Below are positions 12,701 to 27,700 of a stretch of 64,000 nt of DNA, piece after piece. This stretch comes from Sweltsa coloradensis (lineage: Eukaryota; Arthropoda; Insecta; Plecoptera; Chloroperlidae). The DNA lies in NCBI GenBank assembly GCA_024449915.1, contig JAMZAV010000008.1:62001-126000 (forward strand), in the 5' to 3' direction. The notes under the pieces were generated by a model, which did not search any database, was not told the origin of the DNA, and was given only the letters and a program-made list of their open reading frames with translations. The first letter of the stretch is position 1. Each line of letters begins with the position of its first letter. The position numbers were made by a program, and so were the translations under genes.

Positions 12701-15700
12701 GTACAGGGAATTATTTTACTTGTATGTTTATTCTGTTGCAAATAAAGGCTTGTTCATAATATGTTTTATAAAACCAAGAGGGGAATGCAAAATTGCGTTT
12801 ACTGTATCAACTCTTCTTCACAAATCTATTCAATGTGGAACCTGATTGTTTCACATCAATTCATTGACTTCTTATTTACATACAAACTCAGTGTCCAAAA
12901 GTAATAAGCCAATTAAAATACATGTTCTACTAGTTTCTCATGAATATTGATTAGGAATTCACTAATTAATTGCACCCTAGTTGTTTGGGTAATGGTGTTG
13001 TAGGTCTGACCCTTGATTATTATGACCTCGGGTATACTTATTAATGAGAGACATAGTTAACAATAATAAAATCTCACTGTACCAAAATAAAAATATTAGT
13101 TGTACTATTCCTGAACTATACAAAACGATATTAATGGGTGCATACGTACACTTCCATGTACTTATCAAATACTGATTTTTTCCTGAATTCCACAGCATTC
13201 TACAGATTCTAGAGAATTATGCAGCAGACTTTTTACCAACACAAATATGATTAGACTAAAATAAGATATCAGTACAATAATTCCTAATGTAAGCAATATA
13301 AATATGTGTCATCAATAAATTTCTTTATTTCTGCGTTTTGGTCACCCCCCCTGAACTTTGTTATTTGACGAGCAAAAGTGTAAACGAAGTCTTCTGATTT
13401 GATTGTTTCCCAGTCCCAGGTAGGATGACCATGACAGCGTCTCATTTCAAGGAGGAGGGAAATGATTGAGGAAACCTGAGTCTTGGCCAGATTGAGAAAT
13501 AGGAAGCTTTGCTCACTGGACTTCAAAGCTCACACCTTCAAGCAGGATCTTTAAAACATAAATGCCTGTGACAACTTGATACTATTCCTCATGTATTGAC
13601 ATATTGACTTTAATTTGATAAAATACGTATTTCCTGACCAAAATACATCAATTTCAAGAGGAAGGTAGAACCTTATTGCATGGTCGATTTTATATACTAA
13701 ACTTTTATAGTAAAAAACTTAAGTCAATTTGTTTGCTGTCGTTTTGGTTCTGGGTGAAAAGACTCTATTCCTATGAAAATACACTTTTATATTATGTCTT
13801 TCTAACTATCCCCACGCCCTTTACCTATTTAGTCAACTTAAGAGGTTCAATTTAACCTGGGAAGATTTCCTAAGAAAATAAAGGTTTTTAATAAAAATAA
13901 AAAGTACTTGATGGTTAGTTTTCAGGAGAAACATAAAAGAGAGCGGTGTGAGAAAGGTTACCTTGTTGCCGGATGACTCCCTAGTACTGCGATGTTGTAA
14001 TGTTTCTCACCAGGGCGGGAGTTGTCTTCTACTTTACTGGAGAAGACAACTTTCTTGTAGTCGTCTTCTGAGTAGACCAGGTCAGTGTTCAGATCAAACA
14101 AGTGCTTCTTGTCGCTGAAGTAGCGAGCGTTCAGAGTCACATCCTGAACAACAAAATAAGTTTTGTTTACATTCAGAGTACTACAGCAATTTAAACCATG
14201 TTTTTTGTATTCATATTGGTGAGAGGTAGGTAAATTTAGAATTTTATTCTTTGGATGATAAATCGGTGAAAATAAAGTTTGAAAACGCTACAAATTAATG
14301 CTTATTTTACTCAAAAATAAGGTTTTTCCAAACCATACTTAATGAGAATCAGTTTAGCATTGAATTCTAAAGTTATAAACGCAAAATATTAAATAGTTTA
14401 AAATTTTAAATGAAACTGCATTTTATATTTCACATTAGAAGTGGAAGACACTTTCTACATATTCGACTGAAAGTACTTTCCAATGTCGTTAAGACGAATG
14501 CAAAGGATCGAGTCCTCTTAATTAAACAGCCCATGGATATTCCAGTTACTACTACCCTAACACTTTTTATATTACATAGTAAGTCACTATGAGGCAGGTT
14601 TCCCACGAAACATTAAAAATTTTAATTAAATTATTTAGATAAAGGCGCGTCTCCTAGATGGCTTACCCTTCTAAAGGAGGGATGTTTGATGCTGACAACG
14701 GCATGCTGCTGATTCGGCTCGTTACTAAGACGCTTCCAGTCCAGAGAGGCGCCGACCGTCTTCTTGTCGGCCTGCTTGTCCCACACGAAGGACACTTCAG
14801 ACGACAGCGAGTTGTTCAACAGTTGGTAGTAACCAGAAACTGTGAAGTTCCTGCGAGGATAAGCGAAGTTCAGCTCCACGTGATCTTCACTCTTTTCACT
14901 CTAATAAACATAAAAACAAAACTGAATTACATTATTGCAAACAGTAGTACGGTTTACACTGCACCAGTTACAGTTTACACAGTGAAATGTGTTGCATATT
15001 AAATTCAAAGTTAACAAAACGTAACTATGTAAATGATTAAGTTAACAATCAATTATTTAAGTGTATTGATTTAGTTATTTACTGATGAAGAACAGTTAAG
15101 TAACAAACGTTTGATCTATTTTAAGCAGTAAGATCATAGCACGTAAATGTCTCGTATAGACATATTGTCACCTGTTCTCTCTTACACAAAGTTTATGCTC
15201 TGGGACAGAAGTAAATGATGGTAAGGTTATAAATCATTTTTACTACATCTACTTATCTTACATATCGTCCTATATCCCACATTTTTTATTAAAATTGTTA
15301 CCTGTCACCTAAGTTACCTATTCACACGTTGGATTTAGATTATAAAATTACAAGTTAAGTACACATGAGTGGATGGTAAAACAACTTTAGATTTACTTTT
15401 GTCTGCGGATATACAGATAGTCTTGGTGTATTTTACCGTTGTTTTGTTGATGATTCGAAGATCGTAGCTAGCCCAGGCGTTCGGGTCTAACTGGAGAAGC
15501 GTCCTGGATTTGAACTCGTGGTCAAGGAAGTCGTAGTCTGTCTTCAGTTTGACAACACGGTCTAAGTGGATTGCTGTCAACACGATTTCTTGACCAGTGA
15601 ATGTTGTTCGAACTTTCACCTCCCCTGTCAAATTGAAGTCCTTCTTGTTGTGAAGTTTGAACACCTCGGCCCTCTTTGTGTCCTATAAAGAAAAGACGAA

Positions 15701-18700
15701 CAAAAATATAACACACTTCTAAAGAAAGGTAGTGTCTATAATAAAACAAATTAAAAATTTAATAGCAGAACAGAAGTCAGAAAAATTTCAGTTTTGTGAC
15801 TATGTACAGTTAAATTTTCGGACGGTTGGGAATAGAGACTAAAGCTAACCTATTTGGCCCAATTACAACACTGGCTTAATAAGGGGAAGCTGGAAAAAGC
15901 CTTTATTTATGCTTTCCAGTGAGTGACATGTATTGAACCAGCGACCTTCCTGGCTTAACTTTCTCGTGTAACACATGAGTTACAATAGGGAATGAACACA
16001 TTTTTAATTTTCCAATTTTTTTTTGCCAGGAAGCATCCGATTTATATGATACTGTATATTTGTCAAGCAAGGATAAATTATTACACATCCATACAGTCGT
16101 AGATTACCAATAATTGTTGTTAATCACCTAGAATCAATCGTCGAAAATGGAAAATCCAAAATTGGTAAAAATCAAATTATTTTATACCGTGAACCTAAAA
16201 TCATTTTTTAGAAAGTTACGACTGAAGAACCCTTTTTAACTACAGTGAAATGAGCCTTCTACTTACGATTGTCGGGAGGTTGAGTCCGTCGTGCCCCCCG
16301 CTGTATTCTTGCTGGTGAACGTAGAGCACTCCTATTGGATGCAGACTGTTCTCGATCTCAATGTTGGTCGTGTCCTTCTCGAAGCCGGCTGAAGACTGAG
16401 TGTCGCATCTGTACTTGCCTTCAATGAACTTCTTCTGGTTGTACTCAACGAACGAGTATCCTGTCTTCAGGAGGGGCTCTTCCTGAAACACCAACCAGAA
16501 GATTAAGCTGTAGATATTAATATCTTTCCTTGTTAACCCTTTCAGACCCATTGTCCACAATATTGGACATTAACTTTCTAAATTTATATCCGGGTAAAAG
16601 ACGGTATTTTCAATTTGACCCAATTTTATTAAATTTTTTGTGCATAAAAATAAAATACATTATTCCCCCATCGCAATTGACCGAAAACTGCCTTTTTTTT
16701 AGAGAAGATTGAAAATACACATATGCAAAAAAAAGGCTAAAAAATTAAAAAATTATATTGCTACTTTTTGTGATACAAAAAAAGTAAAATATGCAAATAA
16801 AATTCAGAAAAATATATTGTTTAAGGCATGTACATCAAATTAACATTTTTACGTTAAGTAAAGTTTTAATTCAAAATCCAAAATTTCCCCTAATTCCTTA
16901 AAAATCAAGATAAAAAATATTTAAAAACACCAGAAATCTTAGGGAAAAAATAGTAATTTGAAATAATTGCTTAAAATAACTTAATTTTGACCAATTTGAT
17001 TCGGTATTGAAAGGGTTAACAGGGAAGAATGAAACGTTGCATTGCAAACATCATTATTACCCAACAACATTTTTCTAATTATTCACTACTGGTAAAAAAA
17101 AAACAGAAAACAAAACAAAACAAAAACAGAAGACTAACATCATGCCGATCTGTGCGGTTTCTGAGTCGTAGTAAGTAGTAAGTACCCAGTCTCTTCTCGA
17201 AAGAACTTATGGCAACTCTCATTAGTATGTCATCACGTATTCGAATATGTAACACGTTTTTAGAACAATGTCAATATAAAATGTCAGCTTATAATTTTTT
17301 CTTTAGAGCACTTGCTTTATGCAAGAGTGTAGAATGTAGATTAAGGCACCCGAAGAATGATTTTTAGCTGATCCCACATTTACACTCTTAAATAAGTATA
17401 TACCATTGATTTAAATATTTAATTAAAATAGGCATTCTTATTACATAAGTTAGGGTTAATTTTCTCTGGGACAACTTGCCTCTCTTAGTATGACAAGTAA
17501 GGTGAAAAGGTTTCACGTATATTCGGGATGGAATATCCAAGGATCTTTGATAGACATCAATAACATTATTCACATTCTAACCCGAATAATTTCTCCCCAA
17601 TTGTTTGCAGTACGGAAGTAAAGTCTTACCTTATAACCGTAGACAATCTTGCCGAGATGTCTAGTGGCCAGGGGCAGCTCGACAATGACCGAGCCGTTCA
17701 GCTGTGTGTTGTAGTCTTTGCTCTTGTAAGTGTACAAGGACTTCACCAGGGCAGTGTTGTTCGGCCAAAACACTTCAGCGAAACGTTTGTTTTTCAACCT
17801 TAAAACAAACGAATCACAAAACATGTTAACATAATTCTGGAAAATTTGGGAAATTTATTATTTTAGATCTATTGAATTGAACTGTACAAACACACAAGAA
17901 AAATTATTTTCTTGGGACCTCCAACGCAGATTATGATTTAAACATACTGCAACAATGGGCGTTTCATATAAAGTTTCGATTTACTTGCTTTATCGAGTTA
18001 TATAATTCCTAAAATCATAGGCACTATTCTGGATGTGTTAAGTAATTGCAATGTATGAAAGATGTAGTTTGACATAGAAATCAAACATAAGAATAAATAC
18101 ACCTACACAAAATCGCATTCTCTTTGACTGAATATGTGAGTAATATATTATGTAATATACTGGGAAGCTGGGAATGGGAGAGATACGATTGTGGAAGCAT
18201 TGTCAGATTTGGAAGAAAGAGTTGTAAAAGCAAGATCTAAGCTAGCTCTGTATTAAGAAGGAAACATCGATGGATAACGAGGATATGCACTTTTAGGTTA
18301 CGCAGAAGCGTTAGTAAACTCACGAAGTAGTCAGGGTCTCGAAGTTTATCCCAACGTATGGTACAGTTGCGAACGGCGTGGTCGTGTTGAAAGATCCGTC
18401 CATGTTTGAGAAGCTGTTATAGCTAATGTGTCCCCCAGAAACATAATGGTTAGCAGGGCAGAATATATCACCCTTTAGTTTTTGGTATTCGTCCACTTCG
18501 TCGTAGATTATTTTAGCTGTGAGGGTTTCTTGCTCGTACTTTGGTGTTCGCAATGAATAAATCATTTCGATTTGTTTGTCGTTCCGTTTCAAGTCGAAGA
18601 TATTTCGTATTGTCTGCGTTGTCGGCGCGCTCCACTCAAACTGGAGATTGCTTTTAATATCCCCCGTCTCACTCTTCGAGTACTAAACACACAAAATACA

Positions 18701-21700
18701 ACACTTAGTTTCGGATTGATCATTTGCTTTCTAAGAGCAGTAGCTATTATTTTATTATTTTAAATTTAGGGGTGGTATTTCAATCTTTCGAAAACACGTG
18801 GTTGGGTGCATGAGGATGCATGCACGCATCGCTTATACATGATATCATCACCAAACTTATTTCTCAAATCAATTTTATCATTTACCAAAAATATATTCAA
18901 TATTAGTTTGATAATAAAATGTGAAACGAATAAAGTTAAATATCAAATAAGAGATTTTGAATGTATAAATAAATTAAAGGTATTATGCTTACCTCGCCAG
19001 ATGTACCATAAGCGCTTCTTGATTTAGCAGTGTAATATTTTATTATTTCGACAAAATGGTTCAAGTTTTCTGTATATTGAATTTTGGCCATTATTGTATG
19101 AATATCGTATTTTGGTGGGGGTAGCTTTAAGTTTAGGAGTACACTTATGTCACCAGACGCTGGGAAGTCCACGGTACCATTCGCGCCAAATCTGGAAAAT
19201 ATTAGCAATTGAATATTCCTTCTTCTGCAGCCATGAATCAACATAACTTGCCATTCTTGATAATGAATGACATCTGTACGTACCTATCATTTCAGATTTG
19301 TAATCTTTATCATAAATCAATCATCATTTTGACGTATTCTAAATTTGTGAAAATTGAATTTATTTTTTGTTTATTTTCTATATTTAATTAATGGGAAAGT
19401 GCTGTGATAGAATGCCTTTATAATTAATTGTTACACTAATATAAATTCACAAATAGATGTGACTAAAATATTGACAGAAATTTGAAATCTCGTAAAATGT
19501 CCGGCCTTTGACAGGGTAAGGGTACTTGTATATCAATGCAATTCGCTTACTGCCAGTCATTTCTGTTGTAGTTAGCGTCTACTCCAAGTGTTAGGTACTT
19601 GAAAATCTTCTTCGGGTTTTTGTAATAAAGCTCTGAAGAAATGTGCTTGGACACAGTGTCTGCATCGTACGAAGCAAGGATCTTTGCCGCCATGTTCTCG
19701 TACAGAATCCACATCCATTCACCTTCGAAGCTGCCTCTTGCCTTAGAGATATCGAACAACGCTCTAACTTTACCAACTCTCGCCGAGATCCTAAGGGCAA
19801 AACAGAGATTAATTAACTTTAAGATCGAGTTGTTTTCACCACATTGTGAGCAAAGCACAGAAGAATCTATTATATCAACACAGAAACAAGACTGAAATGT
19901 TTGTGGTGAAGACTAATGGTGGAGGTGCCAAGTGTACAAAACATTTCCAACTTCCTGAGGATCCACTCCCTAACCCTCAGGGCACCTAAAACATTCTGTA
20001 TCATCCTCGTTGAAAGGTAATGCCAACAAAAAACGTATGTTTAACCGGATGTGATACCTACATATAGCGGAGTTTCGCTCCTTAAAAAGTAACTTTGTGC
20101 ACAATACATATATATATTTAAAAAATGCTACAAATTTATTATAATAATGTTCGTTTGGAGATTTCCATTTGTGTTTTACTGTTTAGTAATTATAATTTCA
20201 TTATCTTAAATGTGTTTTGGTTTATTTCATAATCATAAAAAGTGTTATTTAGCCAGTTGCAAGACATTCGCAAGCCGACAAAGGCATGTATTGATACCTT
20301 GTCGGCTCCCATGAGAGATGTGTTTTGGACTGAACTCACATTGAAGTAGATGCAAATCTGAATCTCTCCAGTCCCTTGACGGAAGTCTTGGTGTCCAGAT
20401 CGACGGTCACGTTTCCGTTGCTTTGCCGCAGGAACTTCCCGTTGAAAGCGAACAAACTGTAGACTGGGTGTGTCGAGGTGATCTACACAACACAAACACA
20501 GTTTCAGATGGAGAGGAGACGTTCGGCTCCACATTAGGTAAACATTCCTTCAAGATTTAGAACTTAAATTTGACTAAAAAGAGTGATTGTGGCTATTTTA
20601 GTTCAATCTGATTCACATTTTCTATTACTTGCACATCTCTAGTATTCATAGATGTGAGTTATATTGTTTTATTTATGTAGGCCACTGTATCTTAGTGATA
20701 CATTCCTTGAATGGTAAAAATGTTTAATTATGTAATTATTATTTTTGTAATATTGTTATATTATTGTATTAATTTGGCGACACAGTCTACACTGTCTTTG
20801 TTTTACATTTACGTGTATAACATGTACTTGAATATAGTTTTATTTCATGTGCCTGAATAAATTGAAAAATTGAAATACGTATACAATGGAGAGTGGCAAG
20901 AATCCAACTTTGAAGCTTATTTGTCTTACAGTGTCAAATGATAATGTTTTGATTAACGATATCTCAAGTGTATAAGGAACGCACAATCAATATATTTCAA
21001 TAAATTACACATAAAACATAATATCGTTGAAATAATTATCAGTATTCACCTAAAGATTATATTTACAGGATGACTGAAATATTTGGACGAACCATCAATT
21101 TAAGTTATTTACGTCTACACAGTATTTGACAAAAATACAACTTATTTTAGGTGTAGTGTGGTTTAATCTTGTCCACAAAGTAAAATTTAATATTGAATTT
21201 ATTCCAAAAATTAAAAACTCTAGCTCGAACAGGCATTTCGTAATTTCTGGAATGTATAATTTGTTATAAATCCCACCTATGGTAGTTTTACAGACTAACC
21301 AAGTCGAGAAAATAAAAACGAAACATTCAAAATTGGAAATCCAAAGACCACAGTGTGTTCAGGCATGTTGTGTACCTTCGTATTAGCAATCCACTCGTAG
21401 TCTCTGATGGTCACGTCTCCCTGAAGACCGAGCTCCTCTCGACCAATCAGAAGCGAGGCATCGAACGCGAACCCGTCTTTTCCCCTCTGAATGTTTAGCA
21501 CTGTTGTCACTTCTTCTCCATTCGGATTCATTGTTGACAGTTTGATCTGAAATAATCAGAAACTAGAGTATTTATTTTAAAGAACGCCTAAAATAGGTGC
21601 AGATTACAACACTATGATTATTATATATTAATATACAAACAATGTATTGTGGTTACATTGACGTCCATCCACAGATTCTCAAATAATAGAAATACCCCTA

Positions 21701-24700
21701 CCATTGTGAATACAAGACTGTCAAGTATTTAATTATAACAAACTTATGTACCAAGTAATGAATAATGCGTGTAACAATAAATGCGGTAAGTCATCAGCAA
21801 AATTTCAAAATTTTAAAATCAAATTGTATTAGTTATAAAATGTTCTACTTAAATGCAAGCACATCTTTAAAGTTTTATTAACTATAGAGAACCATAAACT
21901 AAATACCAAAAATAAAATGCATTACATAAAAAAAAGTAATATATTAACGTGTCACGATCTACTAAGGTGTAAAAAAGCACATCATTGTTACAGAATACAA
22001 AAAGAAAATTATGGTTTTCATATTGTGCATATAATGCCAATAACATTGCAAATACTTTTAATAATATTGGAAATTTATAATGGTTTATGTCAAGATCTGG
22101 ATGGATAGCGACTATATAGTGTAGGTTGTTTGAACGTTGGATATAATTAAAATATATCGATTAAGTAAAATATTATTTCTGCTTTTTGGCTGATGAAAAG
22201 TTGGTAGATTTCGTACTGGCCCTAGATCATGAAACTGATTCAAAATAAAAATACAAATTAAATAAAGTGATGTTGTGTTGTGGTTAGGCACCCTCTTTAC
22301 TCACCTTCAAAGGCTGGTCCTCCGTGATGGCGATATCACCTTGGATCTCGTATGTGTTGCCTTCGTGCACTACCGTCGCGATCACCATCCTCATCTTGGG
22401 GTCCGGTCCCCTAATGGTCCCGTTCACCTTGAAGTTCTTGAAGTGTTGCAGGGGAGTCTGCAGCTCAATGGAGATCGTGTTGGTTTTAATATACCCGGCT
22501 AGTCGGAGTTCCTGCTTTGTCCCATACGTCAGCTGGGTATCGAATGAGTAGGCGTGGTCCTTGGCGTTGCGGGAGAAGAGGATGCTACCGCCCAAAGAGG
22601 GCAAGCTCTCGAACGGAGTGTGGAGTTTTACTCGGGTTTTGAATGTGGATGTAGGCTCGTAATGCCAAGCTCCCTCAATGCCATACTAAAACAAGCAAAC
22701 AGGTATAAGTGATCCGTTGAAGAACTTGAAAATTGTTTCTGATACAATAATACAAGTTATATTTCTGATTTTGTTAATTAGTTTTTAAACTGTGTCAGGC
22801 TAATTAATGTTATTGTTCATGTGGAGGTGTTCAGATAAATGTCTGTTAAAAAATGACGTAAGTTTATTTTATTTGTATAAAAGAGACAAACCTAAACAAC
22901 AAATTGTCGATAGAAAGTATAACAACTGTTTGAGGAAGATGCTTTAGAGATCGTACTGTCTGTTGCTGATTGTTTTATTAATGTAGGACTGTACAGTTCT
23001 GTGAATGGTTTGTCTAATTTGTCTTCTTATGTTTGGTGTTATTTTATTTTTTATTATTATTATTATTTTTACCTTTTAGTACTATTACCATATGCTTTCG
23101 CTCGTGTTGTTTGGTTACTTTTACTGTATTTTAAATGTTTGACGATATCCATATATGTACTTTGTGCCTGTCAACGGAAGTAAACAAATACAAATACAAA
23201 TAATATTATTGAACGAAAAGTTCGTTGGTTACAGTAATGAGTAATGTGTCTTTGAAATATGATTCCGAGATGTTTCGGCTTGAGCGTCACGCGCTTCGTC
23301 AGACGTATCGTGCAACTCACCATGACCGTGTCGGGGTTGAGTCTGATGATGATCAGCTCTAGCGACTTCTCGGCTCCGACGAAGTCTCGCCGCACCGTGG
23401 CTCTGAACGCCGGTACTTTGTAGACAGGAGTGTCCATATCCATCTCGAACGAGGCCTCAAAGTACGCCTTGTCCATCTCCCAGTTGAGTGCTAGATTCGC
23501 CGCGCTCTCGTTCGTGTACAGAGTCAGATTCGTGCGGTAAATATGCTCCTCGATCTCAATCAAGAGTTTCGTCTGAAGAATGGGAAGGGTGGCGAATGGT
23601 GTGACAAGTCGGAAGATTGCTGACCTCAGTTCTTTGTCCTCATCATCGCTTCTTTCTGTAGTGTAGTTCATAACAATTCCAGACTTGATCCACTCTTGGT
23701 TTTTTCGATAATCTGCGTTCACAGCCATGATGTACTGGCCTTTCTCAAGAGCAAGTTTAAACAAGTATTCAGAGCTGAGCTCACTGAAACTCTCAAAAGG
23801 CGTCGTAATGTGGAGTTTGTTGCTGATCAGGAACACATCCTAGAATAAAACAAGAAATAAACTTGCATTGATAAATTTTGCAACATTGTAGGCTTACTCT
23901 TAGTAGACAAAACCAGGGTGCGAATTAACGACTTTGCAGAGGGGGGGATGGCCTAGAATAGTATTTTCGTTGGGAAACCGGGGTCTGGGGCGAAGCCCCA
24001 GCCGCCGGAGGCGAATTTTTTTGGGGGTATTATTGCCCTCGAGATGGCATTAGAAGCGATCTGAGGAAAATTTTTGGGTATTATTGCCCTCGAGATGGCA
24101 TTAGAAGCGATCTGAGGTATTATTTTGAAAGGAATATGTGTAAATTGACGCATTATTTATTAACATTACGAGATAAAGTCACTTGATATGATTACGAGAT
24201 GAGATGGATATTCCAGAGTGGGATTTAGCCATCCCCGGCAGGGATACCTTCCAGTAAAACAGAGTCAGGGATGAAATTACCAGAGGGGGGGGGGGGGAAA
24301 TCCCCGCATCCCCCCCGTCAATTCGCACCCTGAACAAAACATTGCATGTATCGGAGAGGAATTTTACAATGTTATCGTGTATATGTAATATCATTAGTTT
24401 CTAAACGACACACTTTGAAACACATTTATAAAAGTTTCATCATCACTATTTATAAATTAATTCGTTATCAAATGGGACATAAATGTACAGAATATGTATA
24501 TTTTTTTGTCTAGTTTTTCTTTAAACAATAATTAGCATAATTCCTCTTTGATGTCCTTCTAAACAATGAAATTGATAGTTTTCTAAGAACTTCTGCTATT
24601 ACTCTTGGATCCATCAATCAAATACCCATATTTTGAACACCGTTTGATACAGATCATTTTCAAAAGTGAATAATCTAGCTTTCTGAACATGGATGAAGTA

Positions 24701-27700
24701 CTGACTTTTATGTAGAACTTATCATTAGTTTCTAAACTACACACTTAGAAACACATGTATAGAAGTTTCAACATCATTATAAATTAATTCATTATCAAAT
24801 GGGACATAAATATACGGAATATGTATATTTTTTTGCTGCTATTACCTGGATCCATCATTAGATGGAATAAAATATCCATATTTTGAACATCGTTTGATAC
24901 AGATCATTTCAAAAGTGAACATTCTAGTTTTCAGAACATAGATGAAGTACTGACCTTCATGTAGAACTCATCGTAGAGCTCGGCAGTGCCGTTAGGCAAG
25001 ACCAGTGACGACTGAACAGTGAACATATTGTCTCTCTGGTCTATGTCCAATGTTCCCTGTAGAGTAGGGTAGACGACAGTGTCGAGCGCAACGAGTCCTC
25101 GCCAGTTGATCTCCACATCGTTCTCCTTCTGGTCGTCCTCGGATTCTTCGTCCTCTTCTTCCTCCTCCTCCTCTTCTTCATCTTCCTCACCGGCGGGTTT
25201 AGGTAGGTTCATCCCTTCCAAGAGTTGAGGTTTTGATTCGCCTTTGACCTTTACACCAAGCTGGAAAACATAAGGACCGCATCGTTAGGTGAGTATTTGA
25301 ACGGTTCTCATTACTGCATCCACTTCTAAGACGCCCATCCTTAATACTTCCCAATCACGAATGTTATTTTCCTAGTCTAAAAATAACTTTTAGTATGTAT
25401 CCAGATAAACTTATCTAGGTTTTCAAAGTAAATAATTGCCAATCAAGGACCTTTCTCAGGTGTCTAAAAAGTAATTTGAAGTTCATACTGATAGTTGGGA
25501 ATGGAATGTCCACGAGTTGTTTAAAAGGACTCAATCCCTTGCATTGACATTCATGACTGAAAAACGCCTTGCACAAATTTTCAAGTCAGGATTACAGGTT
25601 GATACATAAGAATCCATCGATTAAAAAAGTAAGTTGCATTGTATGTATTTTACATATTATATTAATATTATAAACTGAGTTGATTTTTTGTAAAACTTTA
25701 GTAAATAAACGTATGGAATAACACCCAGAAAACACATGGATATTACTCGTTGCGTTCTTGCTATAGCTTCTAAATGGTGTAGCCACATTTTTAAACCATA
25801 ACTGATCACTCACCAAACATTTTATCTTGATGGTGCTTGAATGTGGAATAGTTGTGATAAGAGTATTTGTGTACCTTGAAGTCAGCCAGCTTGACTGATA
25901 CGTCAAAATCGATGTCAATTCTTTCCTTGTGTATTAACTTTGCAACGAGTCCATTCTCTTCAAATCCTTCTAGAGGGGTGAAGATCTTGAAGCTGTATTC
26001 AAAGTCTGTGGCGCCCTCGAAATGCCATACTCCAGTGAAACCAAGGGTGAGATTGTTCCAACCACAACGGAAATCAGCCTGAAACGATACCACACTCATT
26101 TTACATGTATACCAACCCAAAACCACCATGTTCATAAAATAAAAAATACTTTGTGTATACCAACCTTAAACCACCATGGTCATAAAATAACAATATACTT
26201 TGTGTATACCAACCCAAAACTTCCATGTAATAAATTAAAATATAAGAATAGAAGTGCAGAATGACTTGGTTGAGCTTGGTCCAACTTTTTATCATGGTAA
26301 TTGTCAATTTGCGTTTTATCGGCAAATCCAACAGATTCGAGCTTCAAAGAAGGCGATCCAGAGTGTCAATGGAATGCACTTAAAATATTTGAAGTGATGG
26401 CAGAAATAAACAGGGACTAAATAAGAGAGCAGAACATTGTTTTAAAAATTTCTTGGTAAGAACATAGCCAAGGAATCAACAAACTACACGACTCAAGTCA
26501 TCTAGCTGTTTAATTAGAACGAGAATGAATTACATGCAAATACAAAGCATTAGACAAAGTTCAGCGATTAGCAGCAAGGAGATTTACCGGAAAAGTTAAG
26601 AGGTGGAGATGGATAACTGATTCTAAAGGAAAGAGGATAAGAACTTATGACAGTGTTACTAAAATGATAGAAGATTCAGGATGGTATTCTCTGAAGATGC
26701 GAAGAAGGAGAAACAGACTGTGTAACTTGTTTCGTACTACGAAAGGAATGGAGGGATGGAATGAGATTAGTGGAAAAATTGGAAAAGGATTTTACAAAGG
26801 GAGGAAAGACCATAACTGTAAGTTGGAATGCAGTGGAAAAAAGAAGGATGTTGAAAGGTGGTCATTTCTCAACAGAACAATTGTGGAATGGAATAAATTG
26901 CCAGCTGCAGCTGTTGAGGAATCCAAAGTGAAAAGTTTCAGAAAATGTTTGGAGGAAGTAGATAAAGAATAATATTTATGATGTCAACGTTTGTTGATTG
27001 GATATATTTTTGATATTGTAATTAAATGTTAATTAAAAAATTTGTTAAGTTAAGTTAAGAAAAAAATGTAAGGGATGTTTGGAATTGATAATTTAAAAAA
27101 AATTGTTAAGTTAAGATAAAAATGTAAAGTAGCCTACTTGCCACCATGACTGTATAATTCATATTTGCAAGGTATAAATAAATAAATACAAATTATAGAA
27201 TAATACTCTAGTGCACTTTTAATGATGACCTTGAGCAACCGAAAATTGATATGAAGTGTTTAAATCGTAGAACATGTGTAAGTTGCTAATACAAATACAA
27301 TACAATATTATGTTTAATCCGTTTTTAAATATTGATTTTAATAATCTTAACTGTGTTATTAAAGAAATATTGGCTTATAATGTGCTTTAAAATACAATTG
27401 CAAGAAGTGGAATAAGTGAAGGAATCAATTATCAGGTGCATTCTGTTATTTACGAAAGGAACCCTAAAAATAATTGAATTTGGTGGAGGTGCCGGGTCCA
27501 ATATTTTGTAGATTTATATTAATAAAAATATACTTTTGACTCGCGTAGCCTGAATACCCGAAAATACTAATTAGATGACCTACTAGATGAGTCGAGTCAG
27601 GTAATTTGAATAATTTTTTTCATTCTGAGGTTATGTCCCACGTCCTAAAAAATTCAAAAAAATATTTTGCTATTTCATTTAGTCCACTTTGTATTGCCAA

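Larger units (their letters stand above)
17020..19550. other. Introns 33-36, remaining sequence
   Basis: AT-rich; nothing recognised besides the exons. Confidence 0.5.

Noticed and set aside
13284..13526. 80-codon minus-strand frame in intron 40
   Set aside because: Good length for AT-rich DNA, but no family resemblance, no splice phase link to exons 40 and 41, and those two already join in frame.
24931..25221. A separate small acidic protein
   Set aside because: The frame is exon 28 of apolipophorin with clean splice sites and phase on both sides.
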